A stretch of DNA of 64,000 nucleotides from Pararge aegeria (taxonomy: Eukaryota > Arthropoda > Insecta > Lepidoptera > Nymphalidae), in assembly GCF_905163445.1 (NCBI RefSeq), contig NC_053184.1:496001-560000 (forward strand). The letters run 5' to 3'. The stretch's first letter is position 1; each line of letters opens with the position of its first letter. Made by a program: the position numbers and the translations under genes. The notes beneath the pieces are model-generated. The model was not told where the DNA came from. It saw nothing but the letters and a program-made list of their open reading frames with translations, and did no database searches. Below are positions 11,280 through 21,840 of this stretch, piece by piece.

Positions 11280-13030
11280 GATGATTAGCAATGAATTTGT
11301 ATATAAGCTTAAAAATGTTTAAAAGAAAATTTTTATAATCTTTCTAGGTAAGTAATTCGACTGTATAATATTTTCAAGCCTCTCAGAATGGATGGAGCAA
11401 TGCCGGAGTACGTCAGTATCACAGTTTGGTACCTACAAACACATCAATTATCAGAACAGGCCTCGCTAATTATTAGGGAGTAGAGAACTACCGTCAATGT
11501 AGGGGATCTATTCAACTATTGTTTTCCGCTGTTTTGATTTGGCAGTGCCATGTGCAATATCCGCTCCAGTGACAGGCGCGATGCACGCTGTGCCAACGAA
11601 GTTCCGTCTCGCGGACACAAACACGACGCGTTAATTGCTGCACACTGACAAACAAAGCCGCACAAAGCTCAACCGGGGAAAGGTTCACTGAATACATCGT
11701 CGCCGGCCCGACTATTCATGACACTCAGGTAAAAGACTGTAACGGCCCATTTTAGGAAAATTCATGACAGAGTAAAACAATAATGTCAACCGATAATTTG
11801 TTTGCGTGCTCTTTTAGTGTGTATTTTTAAGTTAAAATGTAGTTTGGCTAGATCGCAGACGTGTACGACGTCACTCCCGAGACCCAGCACCAAGGCAACT
11901 ATTTGCGATAAGACTGGCACGCTGGCTTGATTTACAAGCTTCACCTTGGCGTGCTAGCCAGACTCGTACGCGGTACGACTACTACAAGCGTTCCTTATCG
12001 CTAGCTCCTTCTGTCACTGCCTAGTCGGTACTCTATTCTCTCCAAGAACGATCGAAGCGGGAGTCTCTCATGGCTTTACGCTCTTCCCACTTCTGTATGC
12101 GCTCTTCACCAGCGGCATTACCAACGACAATACCTTGAATAAAAATAGTTTACTCTGCTCTTTTGATGATCGATTCTTAGAGATTTAACATAGTACAAAT
12201 GCAACCCCCTAGGCGTGGTTAAGTGGCTCCACCTCTGGGAGATCAAGGCGAACACTGTGACGCAGATCAAACACCGCAGCCATGTAATACCTGCAGAGGG
12301 CAGTCTTATTTGCCCCAAAAAAAACCAAATAATATATAATAGGCAGATAGGCATTTTTAAGAAGTAGTTTAACTCGTTTTTACCTCGGTAAGACTGAACC
12401 TATGAGTTCTGACAGAACTTAAACGAAGCGAATTCTAGACTGTTTTACAGCGCAAGAAATGGTTATAGGCACTGCTGCTAACTGCTATATAATATGAACG
12501 GTCACGTTACGATCACAGTAAAACACAGTAGGGTTAACTTTATTACTAGGGTAGGTAGTAGGTTTGTTTAAGTAGGCTGCCATAAAATAGGTCACGCGTG
12601 GTCAACCGTCAATCTAATCTATAAATTAATTGGAGCAGCTCTCGTTAGAACTAATTGAATCAGTCGTAGATATAATTATTATGTATACGGTTCCCCGCTA
12701 CTTAAACACTATACAACTTCTGATAAGTACAAGTTTCGCATGGTAAATTTTCAGGCACTATTCGACATTCGATTATACTCTGATTCACCACGACGCATCG
12801 CCCGCTCACGCTATTATTTAATTAACTTGGCTCCAAAAAGCGTTTTGCTAACTAATCTTTTACCTTCTTGAGAGTTGTTTTATCGAATAAAAAAACATTT
12901 AACAAATCTGACTACGTGTCGGATTTGATAAATGTTCCAGAGATCTACGCGTTCCAACAAACAGACAAAAAAACCGAAATGGTAATTACTAACTTTGTCT
13001 ATGTGTCACAGCTTAGTATTTCAAAAATAT
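11280..13030. other. No firm gene; GC-rich island and one weak exon candidate
   Basis: A GC-richer island at about 11540-11720 is open on the minus strand for 60 codons but ends without a donor, so I do not call it a gene; a non-coding exon or promoter remains possible. The weak exon candidate at 12118..12290 is listed separately. Tracts around 11880-12060 have partial inverted similarity (ggcacgctggc / gccagac) of uncertain meaning. Confidence 0.4.
12118..12290 (-). CDS. Weak candidate terminal exon with one hydrophobic segment
   Basis: An acceptor ctgccctctgcag precedes a phase-1-compatible frame that encodes a hydrophobic run (WLRCLICVTVFALI) and then a basic tail, ending at TAA (12118-12120). 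It could follow the 17620..17827 block if that block is a frameshifted exon, because the phases agree. Composition is less coding-like than in the other exons, so chance is a serious alternative. Confidence 0.2.
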
Positions 13031-13055
13031 AATCCCTATCCCTATCCCTATCCCT
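13031..13055. repeat. (TATCCC)n hexanucleotide repeat
   Basis: Four tandem TATCCC-type units immediately before the Helitron-like element at 13056. Confidence 0.85.
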
Positions 13056-13245
13056 ACTAATATTATAAATGTGAATGTAAGTTTGTTTGTTACGCCTTCA
13101 TGCAAAAACTACTAAGAAGTAATATAGGACTCTTTTTATCCCGAAATTAAGCTTAGTTCTCTTAGGAGGCTTAGCTATCCTAAATAGGCACATGTCGTTC
13201 GAAAACAAAATCAAAAGCGGACGAAGTCGCGGGCAACAGCTGGTT
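13056..13245 (+). mobile_element. Helitron-like non-autonomous repeat
   Basis: Clear start 'ctactaatattataaatgtg', then 'aagtttgtttgttacgcc', 'tcatgcaaaaactactaag' and end 'gcggacgaagtcgcgggcaacagct'. This is the best preserved short version of the family in the window. It abuts a microsatellite at its start, a known insertion preference of these elements. Confidence 0.7.
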
Positions 13246-13288
13246 AATATATATCGACTGGATTTGTTGTTGTAAGTAGGTACTTTAT

Positions 13289-13376
13289 GGCAAATAACAA
13301 ATTATTGAAAATAGGTTTTTTTATTATTTCACGGCAAATTAAATTATTGAAAATATGGTTTTGTTACTTTATTGCA
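13289..13376. repeat. Two-copy ~44-bp tandem duplication
   Basis: The unit beginning ggcaaat at 13289 repeats from 13333 with the internal aaattattgaaaata shared. The short open frame across it is a by-product of the duplication. Confidence 0.6.
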
Positions 13377-13799
13377 AATCGAGTAATCAAGGTTTACGAA
13401 TACATTATTCAAGATTTGTTTGAATTGCATATTAAAAATTGTTTTTATAATAATTTGATATTTGTTGGTGAACTAAAGCTAAAAGGTCACAAATAAGACA
13501 CAATATACTTAGTATGTAACCAAAGTGTCAGCTTTTAGTAATTGGATAGGACAGATAAAAATATATATTTTAATAATGGAACAGGCTATAAAATTAAAGG
13601 AAAAAGTTTTTACACGAATCGATTACCACCTGACCTCCGCAAGCAATAAAAATACATTAAACTGAGACGTTTTGATAATTGTAGATGCGGTGCCCGCTAT
13701 GTGCATTGGCGGTGTTAAAAACAGGGTAACTGCCCGGCATTCTGATATTCTCATGCACCGTCATATTTTGCAGCTGTATATACAGCATCATCAATAGTT

Positions 13800-13900
13800 T
13801 CCTTAGCCATAGCCTAGGATTTAGGACTTTGCCCTCATTTCCGGAGGTACCGAGTTCGATCCCCGACACGCACCTCTTACTCTTTAGAGTTATGTGCGTT
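13800..13900 (+). repeat. SINE family A, tRNA-like head fragment
   Basis: Carries 'gaggtaccgagttcgatcccc', a tRNA B-box-like block, followed by 'cgcacctcttac..tttagagttatgtgcg', the same order as the fuller copy at 32430-32715. Truncated. Confidence 0.6.
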
Positions 13901-15310
13901 ATGCAGTTCGCTTGGGTTCAGCTGCTCCTTTAATATCGCTTGTCCACCTAGTCGTTCTACCAGCGCTATGCTTACCGGTGCAGAATCGGCATTCCAACAC
14001 CTTAGGCCATTTGCATTGAGCTATGCTCTTTTTTTTTGTCGTTGAGCTATGTTAGTAACTCTAGATCTTCTACTTATCATCTGACACTCCGAGCATAGCA
14101 AGTGCCTGGGAAATGTGCAATTATTTTGCTAACTAAGTTTACTTTGGAGTAGGTACAATCGTCAAATTTCCATAGATTTGTCAAATTTTAACTTTTGGTC
14201 TTCCATAGAAAAATATTCTTTCATTGTCACACAATGTTAGATGGATTAAAGATAATCGCTTACATTTATTTATGTCAGTTATTAACTAAACTAAGTCGAG
14301 GTTCTGTTCATAAATCTATAAGTGCAATTTTGTAATGTTCCCTGTCGAACAGCTAAGGGTTATGATTTGTTAATTTAGTGGCGCTTTGATACGTTTTTAC
14401 CTACACTTGAATTATAAGCAGTCAATGCCATTGCAATCCGTCTATTTAGAAAACGTCGTAGACTTTTACTAATTATATTGCAAGGAGAATGAAATTGGAT
14501 TACTTAGGCACAGTCTTAGCTGTGACGACTTGACCAACCTGTGTCAAGTGCGGCGAGTGCGGTGTGCGTCGGGCCACGTGCAGCCGCAGACGATCGATCG
14601 CTCCTCAAGGTCGAGACGTGCACCTGTTCGGCTCATTATCTCCTGACCGGGGCGATCACTTCCTCCAACAATAAGGGCACGTTCTTAATAGAAGACCATA
14701 CCGTGGCGTCAACTTGCGTCCTTAACAGCGTCCCAGTTTGCAAACTGCGAGCGACCTAACACAAGACAGCGTACAACCAATCACTTTTTGTGATTGGTTG
14801 CATGCTTAATGCTGGACGCAATTATGAAAGCCGCTAGTTTTTTTGATGGAGCATGCAAAATGCAAGTCGTTTGATAATTTGTCGCGATTGTTTTGATTGG
14901 CTGAATCTATGCTGATCTTGCTTAAAGGACAAGTAGTGAAATTACCATCTTATCATAAAGCATTGTGCTTTTCACTTATTCGTTGTCATTTTACGATCAT
15001 TTTACGACCATTCCCAGTACATGGTCATCTTGCATGTAGCACCATACATCTGAGATATCTAGCTATATTTCCGGAGGTCCGTGACAACCTGGGTGGCCTG
15101 CTTGGCTTCTTGAAATAGCTTGTATGGTTGGAGTAATTAGCAGCGGGGAAGTTTGGACGGCCCAGATAGAAGAAAAAGATAGAAGGCTAGGCAGGTCATA
15201 GTTTAGGAAACATTGTTTGTCGGGATGTTCAGTCAGTTATGCGATACATATATATTGTAATTAGTAACAATCAGCAACTTGACTACCATTTACTCAAAGA
15301 GGTGTGCTAA
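13901..15310. other. No gene called; GC-rich island 14530-14760
   Basis: The island at 14530-14760 is GC-rich and open for about 70 codons on the plus strand, but has no ATG at the frame start and no splice sites that convince me. Next to it is a perfect 11-bp hairpin, CAACCAATCAC (14774-14784) / GTGATTGGTTG (14790-14800), with a TTTTT loop. Confidence 0.35.
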
Positions 15311-15319
15311 TAATTGTGC

Positions 15320-15615
15320 ATCATCATCATCATATCAAACCATAACAGGCCCACTACAGGGCACGAGCCTCCAGGCATGAGGCACGAATGATAAGGGGTT
15401 AAGGCCGTAGTCGAGCACGCTAGCCCAGTGCGGATTGGTGGCCTCCACACACTTTTGAGAAATTATGTAGAACTCTCAGGCATGCAGGTTTACTCACGAT
15501 GTTTTCATTCACCGTTGTTGCAAGTGATATTAAATTACTTAAAACTCACATAACTAGGTAAATGGATTCGGACTCGGCCCCCCGAAAGTGTAGTCGAGCT
15601 CGTACCTACTCGTAA
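15320..15615 (-). repeat. SINE family A, near full length
   Basis: Reverse-strand copy: 'cccactacagggcacgag', 'gcccagtgcggattggtgg', 'ctctcaggcatgcaggttt.ctcacgatgtttt.cttcaccg', ending with the degenerate tRNA-like head near 15570-15610. Sibling copies: 16665, 24490, 27890 and 46263 on the minus strand; 30500, 32430 and 34705 on the plus strand. Confidence 0.8.
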
Positions 15616-16249
15616 AGCGCCGCTTATAATACTTGTGCATGGTAAACTATAAATTTGGCTTGAGTAGTGAGTACGCGCCCTTAAGTTACAACAAATCCTA
15701 CACTTTTAATTATTAGTGGTTCATAGCAATCTAGTTGTTAACCTAGTCAGAACGTCCGTGAACTCATCTTGCATGAAGAGACATCAAGCGTGACGTCGCG
15801 GAGTGCACTTCATGTGTAGTTGCGATGTCAATGTCATAGAGAATCCGAGCCCTTGGCTTAACTAGTGGGTCGCCTCGAACTACTTGTTCAACTAAACCTA
15901 GAAAGGCAAATATTTTCATCTTTGAAGCATTATATCGTTAGCGATCGAACAAACTTAGAGAGGTATAGGAATATAGGATGACTATTGTAAATTACAATTG
16001 TAAGACATATGAAATCCATTACATATTAAATAATTTGAATGCAATTTTAAATTTTGCCCTAACATCATTAAACGTAAATATAAGAAGCCGGGACATTGAA
16101 ATGTGTAAGTATATACTAAGTCGTTTTGAATAAAATATCTTATAATTTTGTTTATACACGAAAGATACGATCGGAAGGTATAGATATCATATGGACCTCG
16201 AATTTATACGGATCCTAGGTAGGTACGTACATAATTAAAAATCTGCATT

Positions 16250-16560
16250 CATAATGGTAGATCCTCACGACCGCTATAACTATCGATAACGAATATCATG
16301 ATATTATATTTTTATTTTTACTTCGGCTGCTATTAATAATGATTCATCGATATTCTACGCGAGATAAGTTATCGGCGCTTAAGTATTTTGAAGTTGAAAA
16401 GTGTGTATAGTTGAAAATTGATTTGTAATCGTGCGATAGAATATTCATCTCAAATATATGATATTATCGACGGTCACACAGATCCAATATTGATAACTAA
16501 TCCGTATCGATACTGGTTACACTGTGTTTGTAATTAGTCGAGTGTCGATAAGTAGGTTCT
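16250..16560. promoter_or_regulatory. Cluster of DREF-like TATCGATA motifs
   Basis: Two exact TATCGATA palindromes (16281-16288 and 16505-16512) and two one-mismatch versions (16345-16352 and about 16543-16550) occur within 270 bp. No exon that I can identify starts next to them. A promoter of an untranslated first exon, or an enhancer, is possible. Confidence 0.35.
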
Positions 16561-16664
16561 GTCGCTGCTATCAGTTGCGTATCTGGCGGTGTTTTAGATA
16601 TAAAGTTACATTTAATTCACATTAACGGTTTGCGTTTACTCAGATCATCAATAAATTAGTTTGT

Positions 16665-16860
16665 TTCATCATTTCCAACCCACTACCGGCTCACTACAGA
16701 ACACGGCTCACGGGTTTTCTTCCAGAATTAGTTGGATTTGGCCGTAGGCCGTAGTCCACCAAGCTGGCCCAGTGCGGATTGTTTGACTTTTAAGAACCTG
16801 CAAAACTAACAGGCATGCAGGTTTTCTTACCGACTCGGGCATCGAATCCATTACCCGGTA
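16665..16860 (-). repeat. SINE family A, truncated
   Basis: Matches the family in 'cactaccggctcactacag', 'ggcccagtgcggatt' and 'aacaggcatgcaggtttt.tta', then diverges before the tRNA-like head. Confidence 0.7.
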
Positions 16861-17369
16861 TCTGCACTCGTACATGGTAAATGAAAACAATCATACAGTT
16901 ACTATTGTAGCCACATTTACATTCACTGAGCATTAGCATTGTTGATTGCGGTTCACGAGGCTCCAGGTTTGATACTTCGATTCTCTTATTGAACCACAAA
17001 TTGTTTGGTTTTTACTGTAACGAAATTCAAGTACGGCAATGGACACTGGCCACTCCTTACCTGGTTAGTCTGCCCTCTTAGGAGAGGGCCTGTGCCTAGC
17101 AGTGGGATAGGTCATACGTACTAATAGCACAGAGCGAGGTCCCATACTGGACCCCATAGTAAGGGACCTACGAAGCCTCTATTTACTGCCGTGACGCTGT
17201 CCCACTGTCCTACAGATATAAAACTAGGGTTATATCATTCTGTAAACTGTGCTAATACATACAGTTTTCTTAATCGATTACGGCCTCGGTGTTCAATCCT
17301 CAGAGATTTTTTTAACAACGCGAGAGATATTAGTGTGCACAAGTGTGTACGCAAATAACTCACTCACTC

Positions 17370-17575
17370 ACTCTGATAGTTCGATGGGCCGGCAGTTCCG
17401 ACACGACTGGAAAGAGATCAGGCGCAGGACTTAAGCTTAACGTGCTCTCCGAGGCACGGGGGTGAATCATCGCCAATTTCAAAACTTTGGGCTGGAATTT
17501 CTTGATATAAAAACCCATTGTCCCGACCCGGGGATTGTACCTGGGACCCCGTGATCTGCTGTCCAACCAACGAGG
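17370..17575 (-). repeat. SINE-like element, family F
   Basis: Best copy of the family: 'cgacacgactggaaagagat', 'taacgtgctctccgaggc', 'gggtgaatcatcgccaattt', and at the right end a minus-strand B-box-like block (ggtacaatccccggg at about 17526-17540). The tRNA-like head is therefore on the right. Confidence 0.7.
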
Positions 17576-17619
17576 CAGTTAAACTGTGCTTATAGGGTAT
17601 TGATGATGCAGTTACTCAC

Positions 17620-17671
17620 CAAGGTACTCGAAACTGTCATTGTTGATGATGGCGCGCAACGATATCCACAT
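17620..17671 (-). CDS. Candidate short first coding exon, 17 residues
   Basis: ATG at 17671 in a good context (GCC ATG T) opens MWISLRAIINNDSFEYL and ends one base later at a strong GTGAGT donor (17614-17619), phase 1. Third positions are GC-rich. The phase fits the flippase acceptor at 3443 and would read FEYL-D-EDEV. The same frame is open further upstream to about 17780, so the codons before the ATG may also be translated if the neighbouring block is a frameshifted exon (see the entry at 17620..17827). Confidence 0.5.
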
Positions 17672-17705
17672 GGCTGGAGCGCCTACATCTCCTGCGCACT
17701 GCGCT

Positions 17706-17827
17706 CTACAGCACCGTGAAGTAGTAGTCGATGACGTGCGCGACGTAGAACATGAGGCAAGTGGCGATGTACATCATGATCAGGATTTGCACCAACATGA
17801 TGGCCCGCCGCGCTCGCTGTGGACTGA
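17706..17827 (-). CDS. Exon 2 of a possible 79-residue single-pass membrane microprotein
   Basis: Joined to 20160..20277 by matching phase 1, this exon completes residues 40-79. It reads SPQRARRAIMLV, then a run of about 20 apolar residues (ILIMMYIATCLMFYVA), then HVIDYYFTVL and a stop at 17706-17708. The basic RARR before the helix suggests the N-terminus stays in the cytosol. Composition is strongly coding-like. The protein does not match a small-protein family I can name. The competing reading is a longer protein interrupted by a one-base frameshift. If the stop is real, about 86 nt of the exon plus any downstream exon would be 3' UTR. Confidence 0.5.
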
Positions 17828-19040
17828 CTGAGGTTGGGGAAGCCCTAGCAAGGTGAATGTCGGATGCCTAAATCTTATTGTGTTATTACGCAAACTGCGT
17901 ACAGCCCACAGCGAAGACTTTTTGTTGCGCGACTTATTATCTTGCGTGCCGTGTGGTGAAGGCAGATAAGAATACAGTTGCATCCACCACTTCTCTACCC
18001 GCGGGTTTCGTAGGAAAAGACAAATAGAATGTAGTGGGCAACGGGCATCAGCGTCCTCTGTACAAAATACATCTACCACAATCACCAACCCCTCTGTCCA
18101 GCGTGGTGATAATGGGCAATCCCTTCCTTTGGGAACCTTTAGCACAGCCATGCACTGTTATAGGCTAGTGATGATGACCCTGCATACAGTATGCACTAAG
18201 AGTAGTAATAAACATACTTAGCAGGCGTACCAAAGTACTCACTGGTTCTTCTAATATAACTTTCTTAGTTTAATTTGGAATCTAGTCTTAAATAGTCACT
18301 ATTTAAAACGCTTTTGATTTTTTTTTCAGTTTGAATGTATTTATGGGGCAATTTTGGAATTATCTCTGCTTTGCTGAGCCTGTTCCTGTGAGATGCCGCA
18401 TGGAAATTGATTACAGGGTAGTTACCGTTACCATCTTAGACTGCAGGTATCATCACTTTCCTATATGTGAGATTGTAGCCAAGTGCTAGAAATTTGTGTA
18501 GATGATGAAGATGAGTTAATATAAAATTTGGGTTAGCTTTCATTATAAATGTTAAGAGAGAGAGAGAGAGAGATATATTTTATGTTTGTTTGATCAAGAT
18601 GGGGAGAATATAAAACCACATTTTGTCGAGCGACATGTTGCTAGTGTGTGCAGTCAGGTGGTTTGGGAGCTGTGACGTCGTTGCCTAATAGGCACGTCGC
18701 GCAAGTGCGACACTTCTAGGGAATCGTGTGTAGAGCTCGACTTAGAACCTTCTTGTTGAATAAGTAAGTTACGTCAAAGTTCTTTAAGGAATACTTTTCT
18801 TTCTCGACCTTAACCTACTCGTGTTAATTTGAATAACTGGCATAAAGCTAAGCTAACCTTTAAATTTTTTGAAAAAATATTTTAAGTTGCATTTACTAAA
18901 CACTCATGTAATGTTTTCTTACGTGAACACGTCAAAGCTGCTAACACTTTTAAATGGTATCTATCAGTCATCAGTCATCATATTTCTTAGATGGAAACAC
19001 TAGTATCATTTTCTTTTACATTAAAACATATTTAGGTAGT
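17828..19040. other. No gene seen
   Basis: Intron-like sequence between the candidate exons at 17.8 and 20.2 kb. A (GA)n tract occurs at 18555-18575, and a short run of imperfect 'caacgtagg' repeats at 19040-19085. Confidence 0.45.
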
Positions 19041-19049
19041 CTAACTACG

Positions 19050-19625
19050 CAACGTAGGTCAACGTAGGTGCAACGTACGCAATGTACGTCCATAAAAACA
19101 TTTCTAAATTTAAGAAAAAATGTGACTGCAATAATTTTAACATTAGAAGTAAGAATAAACTTACAGTGCAATATACTAGGTTACATAAAATTCATAATTC
19201 GTTTAAAGGAAATTGCATACAATTCTACAATAAACTACCAATGGACATCTTGGAGATGTCTCTTAAAAAGTTCAAAGTTTGTATTAAACGTAAGCTTATA
19301 GAAAAGTCCTATTATAGTATAAAGGACTACGTAAACGATAAAAAAGCTTGGGTGTAAATTATTGCTCTAACCAGGTTGCTCTTCTAATAATTTAAAATTA
19401 CATTGTGAGATGGCGATAACAAAAAAAAAAAAAACACCCGGCTAAGTTTGTTGTGGGCTTCTTCTTAGACCGGGACGCGTTTGGAACCCTCGTAGCTTTA
19501 GTTTTAAGTTTACGAATGTGGTTATCGCCATCATCTCACTACCGTGTGATTCTTATGTACGCATCAAAAGTGCCACCTGTGGGCCTACTTGAATAAAGAT
19601 ATTTTTGACTTTGACTTTGACTTTG
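19050..19625 (+). mobile_element. Jockey-like non-LTR retrotransposon, 3' end
   Basis: Encodes the C-terminal reverse-transcriptase tail: RLHKIHNSFKGN, FYNKLPMDILE, LKKFKVCIKRKLIEKSYYSI and KDYVNDKKAWV, then a stop at 19356-19358. The 3' UTR follows and ends in tandem TTTGAC units (about 19598-19625), a typical tail for this group. Two overlapping frames show at least one frameshift near the 5' side. The same family is at 1315-1800 (plus) and 53330-54090 (minus). Confidence 0.85.
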
Positions 19626-20159
19626 AACGCGTGTTGGGTCGAATTAAATGTTTATGGGTATATTACAATCACTCCATCAACGCAAAAGTTAAAGAAGTTC
19701 ACGATGATGTAGGCAAGGGCAACCAGCTAGTTTTACAACTATCTGATGGCCTCTCTGGAAAATTGGTTGCGATAATTTCTACATTAGCTTAGGTTTGGCC
19801 TTGTGGGCGGTTTCAGCAGTGGATAGTTACTGGCAAAGGCCGTAGGTTAGACAGCAGTCACTAGCTTTAATGTTATAGGTGCGATGACATTCAACGTATC
19901 GCATTCTTACTCCTGCAGCCAAGCAACATAGCCGGTCTGAATGGCGTGGGCCGTGGTGGCCGCTGCGATTACAGGCAAATGTGGCTCCGGTTGATGGACA
20001 CAGTTCGGCATTGTATAGGACGTGTTCCTTACATGCGCTTTGTTGCAGTGTTTACAGGCGATGGCGATGATTTTCCACGTGCTTGGTCCGTCAATTATTG
20101 CTACAAAATGCAAATTTCAACTTGTTTTCGAATAAAAAAATATCTCCGTTCGCACTTAC

Positions 20160-20277
20160 TGTTTCTTGGTCCATCAAGGACGGTAGCAGCGGGCACGATG
20201 CTGTCGATGGTGTCAGTGCTGGGCAGCTGGTGCAGCGGCAGCTCCACCGCGCCAGGCGGGCCCCCGGGCCACGCCAT
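20160..20277 (-). CDS. Candidate first coding exon, 39 residues
   Basis: The ATG at 20277 opens MAWPGGPPGAVELPLHQLP followed by STDTIDSIVPAATVLDGPRN, and ends one base later at the GTAAGT donor (20154-20159), phase 1. A stop lies in frame just upstream of the ATG, so this is a start exon. Third positions are strongly G/C. A six-codon upstream ORF starts at about 20301. The peptide is proline-rich at its start, without signal peptide or helix. Two splice partners fit its phase: the acceptor at 17827, giving a 79-residue membrane protein, or the flippase acceptor at 3443, giving an alternative flippase N-terminus. The sequence cannot decide between them. Confidence 0.65.
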
Positions 20278-20399
20278 CACATCACCACACGCCCGCAAAC
20301 ATTATCACCATCACTATTACCCAGTACTCGCTACTAATTATCTTAGTTTCAACACTTTACGATCATTTTCTCTAACGTTATAACTCATCTAGTCATTTT

Positions 20400-21640
20400 A
20401 TATTAAACCTTATGGTATTTTTTGCAAATATTGAGATACTGTCATTAGCGCTTATCATTCGCTTTGAGATTGAACACTCGAGAAATTTTAGATTCAGACA
20501 CTCTTAAACTACGTTTGTTTTAGACTCAAACACCCTTAAGCTAATTTTCTAAAGTCCAAAAGGCATTTTAGGGTATGCACTTATTATAGCACCATTAAGT
20601 CGATGGTTACTTAGAACTCGTCTTATAAAAACATATATATTTTAATTTATTAGCTGTCGAGATTAATTCATAAATTGATACCTACCTAGTAGTCAAATCA
20701 AATAAAATTTCTTATTCTCTCTTTATTCAAATAAGCGTGTCTTAGGTACTTTAGACGTCAACAAACTTTCAATGACCGCGTATTTTTTTTTTTATAAAAG
20801 AACTGATTTAATAAGTGGGTTTGTAGTTCTGCATTTTGTACAAATTTTTCGCCAGTCAAAAATACCAATAACTTATGAGTCAAAATTTAATTTAAAAAAA
20901 TTAAATTCCTCGGGACGCACTCGTAGTTAGGATAAAAAGGAATATTAGTGTCATTTTTTAAAATAAATTCTTAAACTTGGTCACCTAAATCATCGTTAGA
21001 AGTAGTAAGTGGAAAATTCATAAGACTGCGGTAAAACTTTTTATGAGTTTAAACTGCTACGTGAGATAAAAAGCTCACAAAGTGGCCTTTTAGAGCATAA
21101 TGCTTGCTGGAGCAGACTCTAGGCCTCTTGTCTGCTGCCTAAGTAGCTCGCTCTACATTTGCTTAAGAACTGTTAGGGGCACATGACCTACGTCAAAGTT
21201 AAACTTTCTTATGTTATTTTTACAATGATTAAGGAAAGTTGGACCTGTTATTACTACGAACAACTCCAACAAGCTTCCACTCTGGAAATAACTAATCGTG
21301 GTAGAAAATGTTAGACTGAATAAAGACACTGACAACTGACAGGTAGTGACAGCCTTTTCTAGAACCGCCATTTAGCAAGTCTCAGCCTGATGATTTTAAT
21401 TACGATGATTATAATAAGTAATTAGCAATGTTTCATTAATTATTAAATTCAGCATGCAATCATGAAAATTAATTTATTCATGATTGCTTATTATAAGGTT
21501 TACAAATGTGACGTCACTTCATGCTTTATTGATGTTTCATAAGATCCTTATCTATATTATCATTAGAAATACGGTACGCTCGGTCGGGGTTTTGAAAATT
21601 TAATTTTTTGAACAGTCTGTTGTCCGCGGGGAAGAGCTAG
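20400..21640. other. No gene seen
   Basis: AT-rich intron-like DNA. A small perfect inverted repeat, GCAATCATGAA (21456-21466) / TTCATGATTGC (21477-21487), is present. Confidence 0.45.
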
Positions 21641-21649
21641 TCCTTACTT

Positions 21650-21840
21650 TTATTATTATTCGAAAGTGTGTTTGTTTGTTTGACCTTCCTTTAGGCCCTG
21701 ACTAAGCAACCAAGTTACTTGATTTTTGGCACAGAGTTAATTGAAAGGACAGAGCGTACCATATGCTATTCTTTGTCAAAACTCAAAAATCAAAATTTAA
21801 AACGCTTACAAACCTAAACATTTTTTTATAATTCAGTTTT
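21650..21840 (+). mobile_element. Helitron-like fragment
   Basis: Shares 'cgaaagtgtgtttgtttg', 'ctgactaagcaacca' and 'tttttggcacagagttaattgaaagg' with the copy at 3062. The terminal half is lost. Confidence 0.5.

Larger units (their letters stand above)
17620..17827 (-). other. Exon-like block in which the reading frame shifts by one base
   Basis: The block is bounded by a good acceptor (cttccccaacctcag, ending at 17828) and a good donor (GTGAGT at 17614-17619). The first half, 17827-17706, encodes a very hydrophobic membrane helix and stops at TAG. The second half has equally coding-like codons in the next frame. If one base near 17708 is an extra base, the block becomes 207 nt, open throughout, with phase 1 at both ends. 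Possible explanations are an assembly error, a recent frameshift allele, or two overlapping real frames. I cannot choose between them. Confidence 0.55.

Noticed and set aside
13287..13496. 69-codon plus-strand open frame
   Set aside because: Created by a 44-bp tandem duplication next to a Helitron-like repeat; very AT-rich codons.
17640..18151. Open frames overlapping the 17.6-17.8 kb exon block on both strands
   Set aside because: Shadows in other frames of the exon-like block; codon use is poorer and no splice sites fit.
19946..20383. 145-codon open frame on the plus strand
   Set aside because: It runs opposite the better supported minus-strand exon at 20160..20277 and mirrors its GC-rich codons; no splice support.
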